NCBI GenBank assembly: GCA_021730285.1
Contig: CP082962.1
Coordinates: 2,914,001 to 2,978,000 of the forward strand
Direction of reading: 5' to 3'
Origin: Desulfovibrio sp. JY
Lineage (GTDB): Bacteria > Desulfobacterota > Desulfovibrionia > Desulfovibrionales > Desulfovibrionaceae
Length of the DNA stretch: 64,000 nucleotides
Shown here one piece after another: positions 8,802 through 20,393 of the stretch. The translations under genes and the position numbers were made by a program. Below the pieces are notes generated by a model, which did not search any database, was not told where the DNA came from, and saw only the letters and a list, made by a program, of their open reading frames with translations. Within the stretch, counting starts at the first letter, position 1. Each line of letters starts with the position of its first letter.

Positions 8802-9266
8802 TTAGAGCATGGTCGCGTCAACTTTTTCCAGGGCCAATTCCCACAACCGCTGAAACACGGCCGTCTTGACCTCACCTGTCAGTTCCTCATGGCCGTTTTC
8901 CGGGTCCGCCCGGAATATCTGCATTTCCTGATCCTCGGGCGGATAGGCGAACACCAAGGGGTATCCGAGCTCTTCTTCCAGCTCCGCCTTGATGTCCTCG
9001 ACCACCGGCGTGTCCGAGCCCGTCACGATGCAGTTCTCGACGATCTCGGCCGCCACCCGACCCACCAGTTCCCGTCGTTTGGCCTCGCGGGAAATGCTGA
9101 TTTCGTCTTCGGCGCCGGCGGCCATCAGCGACCGTCGGTAGCGGGCCAGGCGCCTGGCCGTGGTCACCTGCCGTCCGTAGGTGCGCAACATGGCGCGGAC
9201 CTGGTAGGGGATCGCGGTCAAGGCGTGTAACTCCTTCTCACGGAACTTATCGGATGCTTGTCCCAT
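8802..9266 (-). CDS. FlgM-associated conserved protein (DVU0524-like)
   Basis: 154 residues, highly charged, mostly helical, no signal peptide. It lies directly upstream of flgM on the same strand, the place occupied in Desulfovibrio vulgaris by DVU0524 (recalled gene order, not checked). The N-terminus 'HALTAIPYQVRAMLRTYGRQVTTARRLARYRR' is a strongly basic helix; the C-terminal half is acidic. The family is known only from Desulfovibrio-type bacteria as far as I can recall, and the link to FlgM/FliA control is inferred from position. RNA or protein binding by the basic helix is possible but unproven. Confidence 0.7.
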   Translation of the reverse strand: MGQASDKFREKELHALTAIPYQVRAMLRTYGRQVTTARRLARYRRSLMAAGAEDEISISREAKRRELVGRVAAEIVENCIVTGSDTPVVEDIKAELEEELGYPLVFAYPPEDQEMQIFRADPENGHEELTGEVKTAVFQRLWELALEKVDATML

Positions 9267-9411
9267 ACCTTTAGTGGCAATCGGGAAAAAAATCCATTGC
9301 CTGCCGTGGCGAGTCCCGGGCCGCGTCTTTCTTGTGTCATGACCGCCTTTGCCTTATAAGTGGCGTCCTCCCCGGACCGCAAGGGGATACAACCCGAAAC
9401 GGAGACCGGGC

Positions 9412-10275
9412 ATGGGCCACGACATCAAAACCATTCTCATTATTTATAAAGCCGAGCACACCCTGGCCCGGGATACGGCCTGGACCGTGGCCGACTGGCT
9501 GGCCGGGCAGGGCGTGACCGTGCTGGTCCGGGAAAACCTCCCCGACGCCCCAAGCTCCGTGGTGCCGCCCGGTGCGGTGCTGGCCGCCCGGCCGCAACTG
9601 GCCCTGATCCTCGGCGGCGACGGCACCATGCTTTCGGCCGCCCGGCAGACCGTGGCCGACGGCGTGCCCTTTTTGGGCATCAATCTCGGCCGGGTGGGGT
9701 TTATGACTTCGGCCGGCCTCGACGACTGGCGGACGATCCTGGCCGACGTTCTGGAAAACGGCTTCATCCCGGCCCGGCGCATCATGATCGACGTGGCCGT
9801 GATCCGGGGCGGGCAGCGCGTGTACGAGACGACATCGCTCAACGACGCGGTGGTCAGCCGCGGGGCCATGGCCCGGCTCGCCGCCTTCAACGTGAGCCTA
9901 GACGACGTCGACGTCTGCACGCTTCGGGCCGACGGCGTGGTCATCTCCACCCCGACAGGGTCCACGGCCTACTGCGTCTCGGCCGGCGGGCCGCTCATCT
10001 ATCCCGGCCTCGACGTGTTGTGCGTGGTGCCCATCTGCCCGTTTTTAAGCGATTTCAAGCCGGTCATCGTGCCGGCCGAGTCCTCGGTGCGCCTGGCCCT
10101 GTCCGCGCCGGAAACCAACATGTACCTGACCTGCGACGGCCAGGAGCTTTTCCCCCTCGACGACAACGACGTGGTGGAGGTGCGCAAGTCGCCCCGGTCC
10201 CTGATCCTGGCCACGCGAAAGGACGACAGTTATTTCGGCCGGTTGCGGCTTAAAGGATTCATCAGCTGCCCATGA
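9412..10275 (+). CDS. nadK: NAD kinase
   Basis: 287 residues; ATP-dependent phosphorylation of NAD to NADP. The ATG at 9412 follows GGAGA and fits the usual start just before the first Rossmann strand ('MGHDIKTILIIYKAE'); an upstream in-frame ATG at 9349 would add 21 unlikely residues. Diagnostic motifs: GGDGT at 68-72, 'FLGINLGRVGFMT', 'SLNDAVV' (the NE/D element) and 'RADGVVISTPTGSTAYCVSAGGPLIYP'. The stop overlaps the start of the next gene (ATGA), so the two are translationally coupled. Confidence 0.96.
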   Translation: MGHDIKTILIIYKAEHTLARDTAWTVADWLAGQGVTVLVRENLPDAPSSVVPPGAVLAARPQLALILGGDGTMLSAARQTVADGVPFLGINLGRVGFMTSAGLDDWRTILADVLENGFIPARRIMIDVAVIRGGQRVYETTSLNDAVVSRGAMARLAAFNVSLDDVDVCTLRADGVVISTPTGSTAYCVSAGGPLIYPGLDVLCVVPICPFLSDFKPVIVPAESSVRLALSAPETNMYLTCDGQELFPLDDNDVVEVRKSPRSLILATRKDDSYFGRLRLKGFISCP

Positions 10276-12045
10276 CGGAAAAATCCCTCGAACCGGCGCT
10301 GCCGGCCGCGTCCCTGGAGCCGGGCCAGGCCCCGCGTTACGGCCTCGATCCCGTCCTCGACGCCTGGCTTTTGCACTTCATGACCGAGAACAATCTGGAG
10401 CATTCCATCGCTCCGGAAAAAAAACGCCTCGCCCGAACAACTGCGCTTCATGGTGGCGCTTGCGCCCGAGGAAATCTACGTGCCGTGCTCGGACGCCATG
10501 TTCGCCCATCTTTTCAGCGCCCGGGCCGACCCCATGGTCGTGGCCGAATACGACGGCCGGCTGGCCCGCATCGACGGGCTCATCGACGCCTCCGTGCCCG
10601 ACGCCTACACCCGGACCAAGATCCGCACCCTGTGCCGGCTCAAGTACCGGCAGGCCCTGGTCAAGCCGACCATGATCCCCTCGCGCCTGGCCAAGCGGCT
10701 GTGCACCATCCTCCTGACCCAGTCCGGGCTCGACGACCCGCACCGGGAGCGCAAGCGGGCCTTCAACCGCCGGGCTTTTTCCTTCATCCAGAGCGAGGCG
10801 TTTTCGACCATGCTCTACGCCTGTCCGGACGATCTGCCGGGCTGCCGGGCGCTGCCCGACCTGCGTTTCGCCCTGGACATGCTGGAGCTGCGACGGCTTT
10901 TGGCCTTGGGCGCCATGCCCGCCATCTGGACGGGCGAGGGCGCGTTTCCCGGCCGGGGCGAACTGGACGCCGCCCTGGCCCGCTTCCCGGCCGATTTCGC
11001 CAAGCTTGAGGCGCTGCTCGATCCCCGGCGCGGCGGGCTCAAAATCCTTTTTTTGCCGGACAGCGCCGGCGGGGTGCTCTTCGACCTGCTGGCCGTGCGC
11101 ACGCTCCTGCGCCTGGGCCACCGGGTGATCGTGGCCGTCAAGGACGGGTTTTATTACGACGCGCCCACGTTCTGGGACCCCGAGGGCGATCCCATTCTCG
11201 ACGCGGCCCTGTCCGGGGCCCGTTTCGTCAGCGACCCGCGTCTGGGAAAAAACGCGCTGCTCCAGATCATGCGCGAAAACCCGCTGACGGTCATTTCCGA
11301 CGGCACCCGTGAACGGCTCAACCTTTACCGCGTCTCGGTCACCTTCGCCCGGGCCTGGAAGGAGGCCGACCTGGTCCTGGTCAAGGGGTCGCTCAGCCAC
11401 AAGCGGCTCATCGAGACGAGCCATCTTTTCACCCGCGACGTGGTGTCCTTTTACGGCGACGGGGAGCGCGGCCTGCGCCTCGACTTCAAGCCCCGCGCCC
11501 CCGGAGCCCGCTCGCTGACCGAGGCCGAGATCACGGCCAAGGCCGAGGAGATCATCGCGGCCATGCGCGCGGCCAGGACGGCCGGCAAGATCGTCATGTT
11601 CTACAGCGCCGTCATCGGCTCCATCCCCGGCCAGACAAAGACGGCCATCGAGCTGGTGACCGCCTTCGTGGCCCATCTGCGCGAAAAGCTCGCCGATACC
11701 TACATCATCAATCCGGCCGAGCACTTCGAAGAGGGCATGGACGCCGACGACCTGATGTTCATGTGGGAAAAGGTGCAGCGCAGCGGCCTGATCGACGTGT
11801 GGCGCTTCCAGACCCACTTCGACATCGAAAAGAGCTTCGAACTGCTCGGGCGCAAGGTGCCCCCGGCCTGGTCCGGCAAGGACGCCACCTTCTCCACGGG
11901 CTGCACCAAGGAGATGCGCATCGCGCTGTCCATGCAGGCCCGTCAGCCCGAAATGCAGATCATCGGCCCGGACCCGGAAAAATTCCTGCGCCGCCGCGAA
12001 TACGGCGTGGGCAAGTTCTGCGACGCCGGCATCGAGTGCCGGTGA
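10272..12045 (+). CDS. DUF89/ARMT1-like protein, interrupted by a +1/-2 frameshift at an A8 run
   Basis: The gene starts with ATG overlapping the nadK stop, reads 'MTEKSLEPALPAASL...LDAWLLHFMTENNLEHSIAPE' and then leaves frame at eight consecutive A (10417-10424). The rest (about 540 residues) continues in another frame from 'NASPEQLRFMVALAPEEIYVPCSDAMF' to the stop at 12045. Seven A would join the two frames exactly. The main body contains 'LKILFLPDSAGGVLFDLLAVRTLLRLGHRVIVAVKDG' and 'ADLVLVKGSLSH', which resemble the metal-dependent DUF89/ARMT1-like phosphatase fold (DNAGE..FD / KG.GN elements), though some key residues differ. Codon use stays normal on both sides, arguing for a recent or functional frameshift or a sequencing error. 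Substrate unknown; the coupling to nadK hints at nucleotide or cofactor damage control (inference). Confidence 0.65.
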
Positions 12046-12060
12046 CAGGCGAAAAGCGAA

Positions 12061-12128
12061 CCGGGGGGAAACCTTTCTTGCAGAAAGGTTCTCCCCCCGG
12101 ACCCCCTTTCCAAAGACTCTTCAAAGGG
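12061..12128 (+). repeat. Tandem-hairpin 3' element, copy a (after the DUF89-like gene)
   Basis: Starts 16 nt after the stop at 12045. Hairpin 1 (12061-12100) pairs CCGGGGGG with CCCCCCGG and CCTTTCT with AGAAAGG; hairpin 2 pairs CCCTTT (12104-12109) with AAAGGG (12123-12128). Same architecture as the elements at 21.7, 26.5, 47.3 and 52.7 kb, but different arm sequences. No T-run follows. Confidence 0.75.
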
Positions 12129-12176
12129 TAGGCGGTTACCGCCTGTAACTGTTGAAAGTTTTGGGGAGGGGAGAGC

Positions 12177-12218
12177 GCGAGAGGGGGACCCTTTTTTCAA
12201 AAAGGGTCCCCCTCTCGC
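12177..12218 (-). repeat. Long perfect palindrome after der (tandem-hairpin family, copy b)
   Basis: Two 20-nt arms (12177-12196 and 12199-12218) are perfectly complementary with a 2-nt loop. It begins 22 nt past the der stop on the minus strand and faces copy a, so the two mark a convergent gene boundary. The T-rich centre is in the stem, not after it. Confidence 0.75.
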
Positions 12219-12239
12219 ACGTTCTTCCCCGCTCCTCTC

Positions 12240-13571
<1,332 letters not shown>

Positions 13572-13727
13572 GGGGCTGGTTTCTCCTTGGACGGGGCTCA
13601 AAAAGCGGAACGGCGCGAAGTGCGCGCAAAGGGGAGCTAGTGGCTTGACCACGACTTTCCCGCCATGTCAACCGCTAATACGAAAAGCGTCGTGCCCGGT
13701 CAATCATCCGGCAGGGAGGGGGAGGGC

Positions 13728-14387
13728 TCAGGACGCGGCGGCGGCCCGCTCCAGGGCGTCCACGTCCGCGCCGGCGATACGGGGCAGATGGCGGGCGATT
13801 TTTTCGTAGGGCCAGTTCCACCAGGCCACGGCCAGCAGCCGCTCGATCACGGCGTCGGGAAAACGCTGGCGGATGACGCGGGCCGGGTTGCCGCCGACGA
13901 TGGCGTAGGGCGGCACGTCTTTGGCGACAAGGCTGCCGGAGCCGACGATCGCGCCGTGGCCGATGGTGCGCCCCGGCATGATCGTGGCGTTATAACCGAT
14001 CCAGACGTCGTTGCCGACTACGGTGTCGCCCCGGCTTTGGCACAGCGGCGCGGCGGCGTCCCAGCCGTTGTCGCCGAAGATGCCGAAGGGGTAGGTGGAA
14101 ACCGGGGAAAGCTCGTGGTTGGCTCCGTTCATGATGAAGCGCAGGCCGCTGCCCAGCGCGCAAAAGGAGCCGATCAGGAGTTTGTCGCCGATGAAATCGA
14201 AATGGTAGAGCACGTTGCGGGTCTCGAAGTCCTCGGCCCGCGCTCCGGGCGTGCCCGTGACGTCGAAGTAGGTGAACGCGCCGACCTTGATGGTGGGGCG
14301 GGTGATGCAGTTTTTGAGGAAGACGAGCTTGTCGTAGCCCGTGATCGGGTAGAGGGCATCCGGGTCCGGATAATGTACGATGGGCAT
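13728..14387 (-). CDS. CatB/Vat-type hexapeptide-repeat O-acetyltransferase
   Basis: 219 residues with left-handed beta-helix features. ATG 14387 follows AAGGGG. The block '[33 protein letters not shown]' and the later '[52 protein letters not shown]' are the xenobiotic acyltransferase signatures, with the catalytic His in 'GANHELS'. Members acetylate chloramphenicol or streptogramins, but many chromosomal ones have unknown small-molecule or sugar substrates; nothing here proves resistance. A palindromic repeat separates it from thi4 upstream. Confidence 0.88.
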   Translation of the reverse strand: MPIVHYPDPDALYPITGYDKLVFLKNCITRPTIKVGAFTYFDVTGTPGARAEDFETRNVLYHFDFIGDKLLIGSFCALGSGLRFIMNGANHELSPVSTYPFGIFGDNGWDAAAPLCQSRGDTVVGNDVWIGYNATIMPGRTIGHGAIVGSGSLVAKDVPPYAIVGGNPARVIRQRFPDAVIERLLAVAWWNWPYEKIARHLPRIAGADVDALERAAAAS

Positions 14388-14437
14388 GGCCACCCCTTGC
14401 CGGATGTGGTTGTTTTCTCTGCGCGGGAGAGGTGGTT

Positions 14438-14472
14438 CGGGAGGGGGCTTGCCCCTCCCGGCCGTCGGAGGC
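14438..14472 (-). repeat. Palindrome with GCCTCCGACGGCC module after thi4 (copy i)
   Basis: Read on the minus strand, 12 nt after the thi4 stop: the 13-nt module GCCTCCGACGGCC followed by a 9-bp hairpin (CGGGAGGGG / CCCCTCCCG). The module matches (one change) the GCCTCCGGCGGCC that precedes hairpin 1 at 21.7, 26.5, 52.8 and 54.7 kb, so this is a short relative of the same family. Confidence 0.65.
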
Positions 14473-14484
14473 GTTACGCCCCGA

Positions 14485-15276
14485 TTATCCCCGCAGCTTG
14501 GCGGCGATGTCCGCCGCGACTTTTTCGCCGGAAAGGAGCATGCCGCCGAAAATGGGCCCCATGCGGTAGGAGCCGAAGCTGGCGTTGGCGGCCATGCCGG
14601 CAACGTACAGGCCCGGGAAGATCTCCCGGGTGTTTTTCACGGTATTGGTCTCGGCCACATCGGCCCACATGGACTGTTCGCCCTCGATGCCGCCGGAAGG
14701 TGTATTGAGCTTGACGTCGTTCTTGCGCACCAGGGTGTGCAACACTTCCGTGGCGTGGCCCGTGGCCTCGATGAGGAACTTGCTGCCGAGCACCACCGGG
14801 TCCACATGCAGCCCGGCCATCTCCACCGGCGAGGAGTTGATGACGATGCCGGTGACGCGCTTGATGCCGTCCACCTCGCGCAGCACCACGTCCTCGACGC
14901 TCATGCAGTTGAACACCTTTACCCCGGCCAGGCAGGCGGCCGAAGCCAGTGTCGTGGTGGCGGCCACGGCGTCGGCGGTGAAGTAGTTGTCCTTGTAGCG
15001 GGCAACCGGAATGCCGACGTCGGTGAGGAGATGGGCGCTTTCCTCCTGCACCACGATGATATTGTAGGTCATGCCGCCGCCCCACATGCCGCCGCCAAGG
15101 GACAGCTTGCGTTCGAACAGGGCGACGTTGAACCCTTCCTTGGCCAGCAGCCGGGCGGCGGTCAGCCCCGAGGGGCCGCCGCCGACGATGGCGACATCGA
15201 GTTCGAGGCTGGATTTGAATTTGGCGAAATACCCGTCGACAATGGCTTCCGTGATGATGCGTTCGTCAAGAGGCAT
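14485..15276 (-). CDS. thi4: Sulfide-dependent thiazole synthase (THI4, His type)
   Basis: 263 residues. Makes the ADP-thiazole carboxylate precursor of thiamine from NAD, glycine and sulfur. FAD/NAD-type GGGPSG motif at 32-37, '[18 protein letters not shown]', and C-terminal '[33 protein letters not shown]' are family hallmarks. At the site where yeast Thi4 has the sacrificial Cys205 this protein has His157 (in GLHVDP), as in methanogen enzymes that use free sulfide catalytically, sensible in a sulfide producer. It lies 36 nt after mtnA and is probably co-transcribed. No TPP riboswitch is visible in front. Confidence 0.93.
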   Translation of the reverse strand: MPLDERIITEAIVDGYFAKFKSSLELDVAIVGGGPSGLTAARLLAKEGFNVALFERKLSLGGGMWGGGMTYNIIVVQEESAHLLTDVGIPVARYKDNYFTADAVAATTTLASAACLAGVKVFNCMSVEDVVLREVDGIKRVTGIVINSSPVEMAGLHVDPVVLGSKFLIEATGHATEVLHTLVRKNDVKLNTPSGGIEGEQSMWADVAETNTVKNTREIFPGLYVAGMAANASFGSYRMGPIFGGMLLSGEKVAADIAAKLRG

Positions 15277-15312
15277 GAGACTTCCTTAACGGCTGTTGCG
15301 GTTGTGGTTGTG

Positions 15313-16356
15313 TTATTTTCCGCCGATGGCGGCACGGATGGCGTCGGTGTAGGGCGCGGTTAAGACGCCCTTTTCGGTGATGATGCCGGCGATAAGCTCG
15401 GCCGGGGTGACGTCGAAGGCGAAATTGTAGACCGGCACGCCCTCCGGGGTGATGCGGTGTTCGCCCACATGGGTGACCTCGCGGGGGGTGCGGTTTTCGA
15501 TGGGAATCAGCTCGCCCGAGGGAAGCGTCAGGTCGAAGGTCGAGGCCGGGGCGGCGACGTAGAAGGGCACGCCGTGGGCCTTGGCGGCCAGGGCCACGGT
15601 GTAGGTGCCGATCTTGTTGGCGGCGTCGCCGTTGGCCGCGATGCGGTCCGCGCCGACCACCACTTTCTGGACCATGCCCTTTTTCATGAGGTGGCCCACG
15701 GCATTGTCGCAGGCGACGGTGACCGGGATGCCTTCCTTGGCCAGTTCGTAGGCGGTCAGGCGCGCGCCCTGGAGGAAGGGGCGGGTCTCGTTGGCGATGA
15801 CCTTGATGCGCTTGCCCTGCTCGAAGGCGGCCCGGATGACGCCGAGCGCGGTGCCGTAGCCGGCCGTGGCCAGGGCGCCGGCGTTGCAATGGGTCATGAC
15901 GGTGTCGCCGTCGTCGATCAGGACCGCGCCGTTTTTGCCCATGGCCTTGTTAATCTCGATATCCTCGGCCTGCATGGTCTCGGCCAGCCCCAGCCATTCC
16001 GACAGCAGCGCCGACAGCGAAATTTCGCCGAGATCCTGCCACTTTTGCCGCATGCGTTCGACGCCCCAGCGCAGGTTGACGGCCGTGGGACGGGCGTTTT
16101 CCAGCTCGGCCAGCAGTCCCGCCAGCTTTTCCTTCCAGCCGTCGCCGGCCGCGCCCGCTTCACGGGCGGCCAGGTAGCAGCCGTAGGCGGCCGTGACGCC
16201 GATGGCCGGCGCGCCGCGTACCACCATGGTCTGCAAGGCGTAGATGGTGTCGGCGGTGTTGCGGCACACGAAGGATTCCTCGCGGTCGGGCAGGAAACGC
16301 TGGTCGAGCAGGAGCAGGGCGTGCCTGTCCGGGGAAAAGGCGATGTGGTCGGTCAT
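15313..16356 (-). CDS. mtnA: S-methyl-5-thioribose-1-phosphate isomerase
   Basis: 347 residues. Converts methylthioribose-1-phosphate to the ribulose form in methylthioadenosine salvage. Motifs: '[15 protein letters not shown]', '[21 protein letters not shown]' (with the catalytic Cys), '[17 protein letters not shown]', and '[20 protein letters not shown]' carrying the catalytic Asp. The related eIF2B-like and ribose-1,5-bisphosphate isomerases lack this combination. No other mtn gene is nearby; the partner thi4 immediately downstream suggests a shared operon. It could also serve the 5-deoxyribose (dihydroxyacetone-phosphate) shunt. Confidence 0.93.
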   Translation of the reverse strand: MTDHIAFSPDRHALLLLDQRFLPDREESFVCRNTADTIYALQTMVVRGAPAIGVTAAYGCYLAAREAGAAGDGWKEKLAGLLAELENARPTAVNLRWGVERMRQKWQDLGEISLSALLSEWLGLAETMQAEDIEINKAMGKNGAVLIDDGDTVMTHCNAGALATAGYGTALGVIRAAFEQGKRIKVIANETRPFLQGARLTAYELAKEGIPVTVACDNAVGHLMKKGMVQKVVVGADRIAANGDAANKIGTYTVALAAKAHGVPFYVAAPASTFDLTLPSGELIPIENRTPREVTHVGEHRITPEGVPVYNFAFDVTPAELIAGIITEKGVLTAPYTDAIRAAIGGK

Positions 16357-16443
16357 TGGCTACCATCCGTCTGCATGATGCGGCATAGGGTTAGAGCCTC
16401 TCGCGAGGAGATGTGGGGGACGATCCCCCGGGGGCGGCGGAAG

Positions 16444-17874
<1,431 letters not shown>

Positions 17875-18093
17875 GAAACGCTCCTTGGCATGGCGCGGTC
17901 CCGCCGGATCGCGCCACGAAATTTCGGTCGGGGGTGTACCCTGCTTCCGGCAGGTGGGTCAATGCCGCGCCGGGTGTGGGAAACGCAACGCAAGCGGTTG
18001 TATTTTCGGCGGGGGACGCCTACAACAGGAGTGTTCCGGGGCGGCCCGCGTCCGCAGGGTCCGGGACCATATTACCATACCGTGAGGCATGCC

Positions 18094-18471
18094 ATGGCCA
18101 GTCACATTTTGTCGGCGGGGCGTTTCTTTCGCGTTGCCGTCCTCAGTTGTACGATGCTGTTCTCCGCTGTCCTGCCCGGCGTGATGCGTCCGGCGGTCTG
18201 CATGGCCCAGGATTACGAGGCCATGATGCCCGAGACCTTGCACCGTGAGTTGCGCAAGGCCGAGCACGCCTATCGCGACGCCATCGACAAGGTCAATGCC
18301 GCTGAAACGGAGCGTCTGGCCAGGAAGGCGGCCGGTGCGGCCCAAGGCGAGTTGCGCGCCTTGGACGAAAAGGTGGGCGAGCTTGTCAACAAGGCCGAGG
18401 ACCTCAAGGTCCAGGCCGATTATCTCGAGGAACTCTACCAGGCCAAGAGTAAGGAATACAAGAACAAGTAG
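18094..18471 (+). CDS. Small secreted coiled-coil protein, unknown
   Basis: 125 residues. A signal peptide (basic start, hydrophobic 'VAVLSCTMLFSAVLPGV', probable cleavage after VCMAQ) is followed by about 85 residues of highly charged helix ('LHRELRKAEHAYRDAIDKVNAAETERLARKAAG...LRALDEKVGELVNKAEDLKVQADYLEELYQAKSKEYKNK') that should form a coiled coil. The ATG at 18094 is preferred, a GTG 12 nt upstream being possible. Single gene with its own terminator, divergent from gatB. No family recognised; a periplasmic adaptor or Lpp-like spacer is conceivable but unproven. Confidence 0.8.
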   Translation: MASHILSAGRFFRVAVLSCTMLFSAVLPGVMRPAVCMAQDYEAMMPETLHRELRKAEHAYRDAIDKVNAAETERLARKAAGAAQGELRALDEKVGELVNKAEDLKVQADYLEELYQAKSKEYKNK

Positions 18472-18478
18472 GTTGTTC

Positions 18479-18513
18479 GGGCCGGCCGCCCCAGCGCTGC
18501 CGGCCCTTTTTTT
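18479..18513 (+). terminator. Intrinsic terminator after the coiled-coil gene
   Basis: GGGCCGGC (18479-18486) pairs with GCCGGCCC (18499-18506), 12-nt loop, followed by seven T. It sits 8 nt after the stop and its T-run touches the 3' end of the convergent minus-strand gene. Confidence 0.88.
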
Positions 18514-19345
18514 ACGTTCCTTGCGACCCGGCTCCCGCCGCACGCGCCCCGCGCCGGGCGGCGGTGAAATCCAGATAGCCCCACACGTGGTTGCGGCGGT
18601 CGTAGCAGTGCGACTCCTCGGGCCGAGGGGCGATGTCCCATATCCAGGTCCGATCCGGCTCGGGCGGCTGCGCGCCTTCCAGGGCGTCGCGGCTTTCGAC
18701 CACCGCCCCGTCGCCGTCCACTTCCTCCCACATCCGGTCACACACCAGCCCGACCCGTCCGGGCAGTCCTTCCAGCCAGGCGAAGTGGGCCTCGATCAGC
18801 CCCCGGCCGAACCGTTTGAGGTACTCGGCCGGAACCCGGCCGTCCAATACCTTATAAAAAGGGATGGGGAGCTGGGAGGCGAGGTTGAGCGAGATGGTGA
18901 AGTCCGCCCGCAGGCCGGGCAGGGGATCGGGCGGGGGCGTCGGGTCGGGCAGGGGGCGGCCGGCGGCGGCCGCGCGGGCGACGGTCTCGCCCATGCCGGT
19001 GACGTCGGCCGTGACCAGACGGAGATTGGGGTGGTTCCGGGCGAGCTTCCTGGCCGGCCGGGGGTGATGGGCGTCGACGAGAATCACCCGGCGGAAACGG
19101 GCGCAAAGCCCCTCCACGGGCACGTCCAGGCACAGGCCCGAGCCCAGGATGACGGCCGTATCCCGGCCGGGGGCCGTGTCGGCGGCCGTCAGCACGAGAT
19201 CTTTGGCCGCTTCCAGATGGGGCTCCCAGGCGACGCGGCAGCGACGGTGCCGGGCGGCGATGGCCACGGCTTCGCGGTCATGGCCGAAACGCCTGGCTTG
19301 GCGCGAACCCCGGTCGCGCAGCAGTGTGATGCATTCCCACAACAT
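18512..19345 (-). CDS. Conserved protein with a Rossmann-like (methyltransferase-type) segment, unknown
   Basis: 277 residues. The ATG at 19345 is preceded by GGAGGGAGG and is chosen over a much longer open frame that only shadows the opposite strand. 'RDTAVILGSGLCLDVPVEGLCARFRRVILVDAHHPRPARKLARNHPNLRLVTADVTG' looks like the first half of a SAM-dependent methyltransferase: Gly-rich loop, acidic residue ending strand 2 (VDA), and an acidic 'TADVTG' after strand 3. 'DFTISLNLASQLPIPF' would be the strand-4 region. The C-terminal part is charged and ends in 'RRGARAAGAGSQGT'. No substrate can be assigned. Confidence 0.75.
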   Translation of the reverse strand: MLWECITLLRDRGSRQARRFGHDREAVAIAARHRRCRVAWEPHLEAAKDLVLTAADTAPGRDTAVILGSGLCLDVPVEGLCARFRRVILVDAHHPRPARKLARNHPNLRLVTADVTGMGETVARAAAAGRPLPDPTPPPDPLPGLRADFTISLNLASQLPIPFYKVLDGRVPAEYLKRFGRGLIEAHFAWLEGLPGRVGLVCDRMWEEVDGDGAVVESRDALEGAQPPEPDRTWIWDIAPRPEESHCYDRRNHVWGYLDFTAARRGARAAGAGSQGT

Positions 19346-19493
19346 GACGCCTCCCTCCGACGCCTTCGTCTTCTGGGTAAAACAGCCGGGCCGCGCAGGC
19401 AATGCCCGACTGCCCGCAACGTTGCGGTTTCGGGGCGGCGCGCGCCGTATCGACGGGGCGGCGCATGGTGCAATTCCGTTTTTTTGCCTGGCG

Positions 19494-19522
19494 TTGACAA
19501 CACATGGGCCGTCCTCTAACAA
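19494..19522 (+). promoter_or_regulatory. Sigma70-type promoter of the DUF2092 gene
   Basis: TTGACA (19494-19499), 17-nt spacer, TAACAA (19517-19522): near-consensus. It lies 60 nt before the ATG at 19583 in an AT-rich patch, and no other gene start is near. Confidence 0.8.
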
Positions 19523-19582
19523 AATGAAATAATCAAACGGTCCGTGCGGCGTGTTGCCCGACGGGCCGGCAAGGAGGTTTCC

Positions 19583-20383
19583 ATGCGTCACCTGTATTGG
19601 ATCCTCGGCCTGCTCGTCGCGCTGGCCGTTGCGCCGGCGGCCCATGCCGCCGCATCCGGGGATTCGGGGGCGAAACCGGCCCAGCCCGCGACGGCGGACA
19701 TCACCCCGGCGGCATCCGGACCGATTACGGCCATGTGCGATTTCTTGAAGGCCCAGAAGAAATTTTCCTTTACCGCCGACATCCTCACCGAACTTGTCTA
19801 TCCCAACGGCCAGACCATCCAGATTTCCCGAAAAGCCACCGTGGCTATCGAGCGCCCCAACAAGGCCTATTCCCATGTCGTCGGCGACGACTGCGATCGG
19901 GAGTACTTCTATGACGGCAAGACCGTGACCCTGGTCGACCGCGACCGGGGCGTTTACGCCGTGACCGAGGCTCCGGCAACCATCGACGCCACCACCGACA
20001 TGCTGGCCGAAAAATACGGTCTTTCGGCGCCGCTGAGCGATTTCGTCGATGCCGCGCCCTGCGTCGCGCTTTTGCACAACGTGCGCACGGGCGACTTCGT
20101 GGGCAATCACATGGCCGCCGGCAAGGTCTGCGACCATCTGGCCTTCACCCAGAAGAGCGCCGATTGGCAGGTGTGGATCGAACAGGGCAAGATGCCGCTG
20201 CCGCGCAAGTTCGTCCTCAACGACAAGGACGTCCCGGGCTGGCCCCAGTACGCGGCGACGTTTTCGGACTGGAACCTGCATCCGAAACTGCCGTCCGGCC
20301 TTTTCACCTTCACCCCGGTCAAGGGCATGCAGCGGATAGAGTTCCTGCCCCTGGCAACCAAGGGCCAGGGCAAACCCGAGTAA
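19583..20383 (+). CDS. DUF2092 family periplasmic protein
   Basis: 266 residues with a clear signal peptide (MRHLYWILGLLVALAVAPAAHAAAS, cleavage near 23). The ATG follows a perfect AAGGAGG. The mature part ('MCDFLKAQKKFSFTADILTELVYPNGQTIQISRKATVAIERPNKAYSHV' ... 'REYFYDGKTVTLVDRDRGVYAV' ... 'HLAFTQKSADWQVWIEQGKMPLPRKFVLNDK') fits the DUF2092 pattern, a LolA/LolB-like beta structure found in predicted outer-membrane or periplasmic proteins. Function unknown; lipid or peptide binding is inferred only from fold resemblance. Downstream by 10 nt is a Gly/Pro-rich membrane protein, a pairing I recall from other proteobacteria. Confidence 0.8.
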   Translation: MRHLYWILGLLVALAVAPAAHAAASGDSGAKPAQPATADITPAASGPITAMCDFLKAQKKFSFTADILTELVYPNGQTIQISRKATVAIERPNKAYSHVVGDDCDREYFYDGKTVTLVDRDRGVYAVTEAPATIDATTDMLAEKYGLSAPLSDFVDAAPCVALLHNVRTGDFVGNHMAAGKVCDHLAFTQKSADWQVWIEQGKMPLPRKFVLNDKDVPGWPQYAATFSDWNLHPKLPSGLFTFTPVKGMQRIEFLPLATKGQGKPE

Positions 20384-20393
20384 GGAGGCGGTC

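Noticed and set aside
10272-12045. Treating the DUF89-like gene as a plain pseudogene
   Set aside because: Only one base separates the two frames, the rest is intact, and the homopolymer position makes error or slippage as likely.
13728-14387. Antibiotic-resistance gene call for the Vat/CatB-like acetyltransferase
   Set aside because: The family signature does not fix the substrate and the context is housekeeping genes with the same composition.
15277-16443. SAM or TPP riboswitch upstream of mtnA/thi4
   Set aside because: Spacers are only 36 and 87 nt and show no matching blocks, only a short GGGGGA/TCCCCC hairpin.
18512-20281. Very long minus-strand open frame of almost 590 codons
   Set aside because: The part above 19345 lies opposite the DUF2092 gene, which has a signal peptide, a ribosome site and a promoter; the real gene starts at 19345 with GGAGG.
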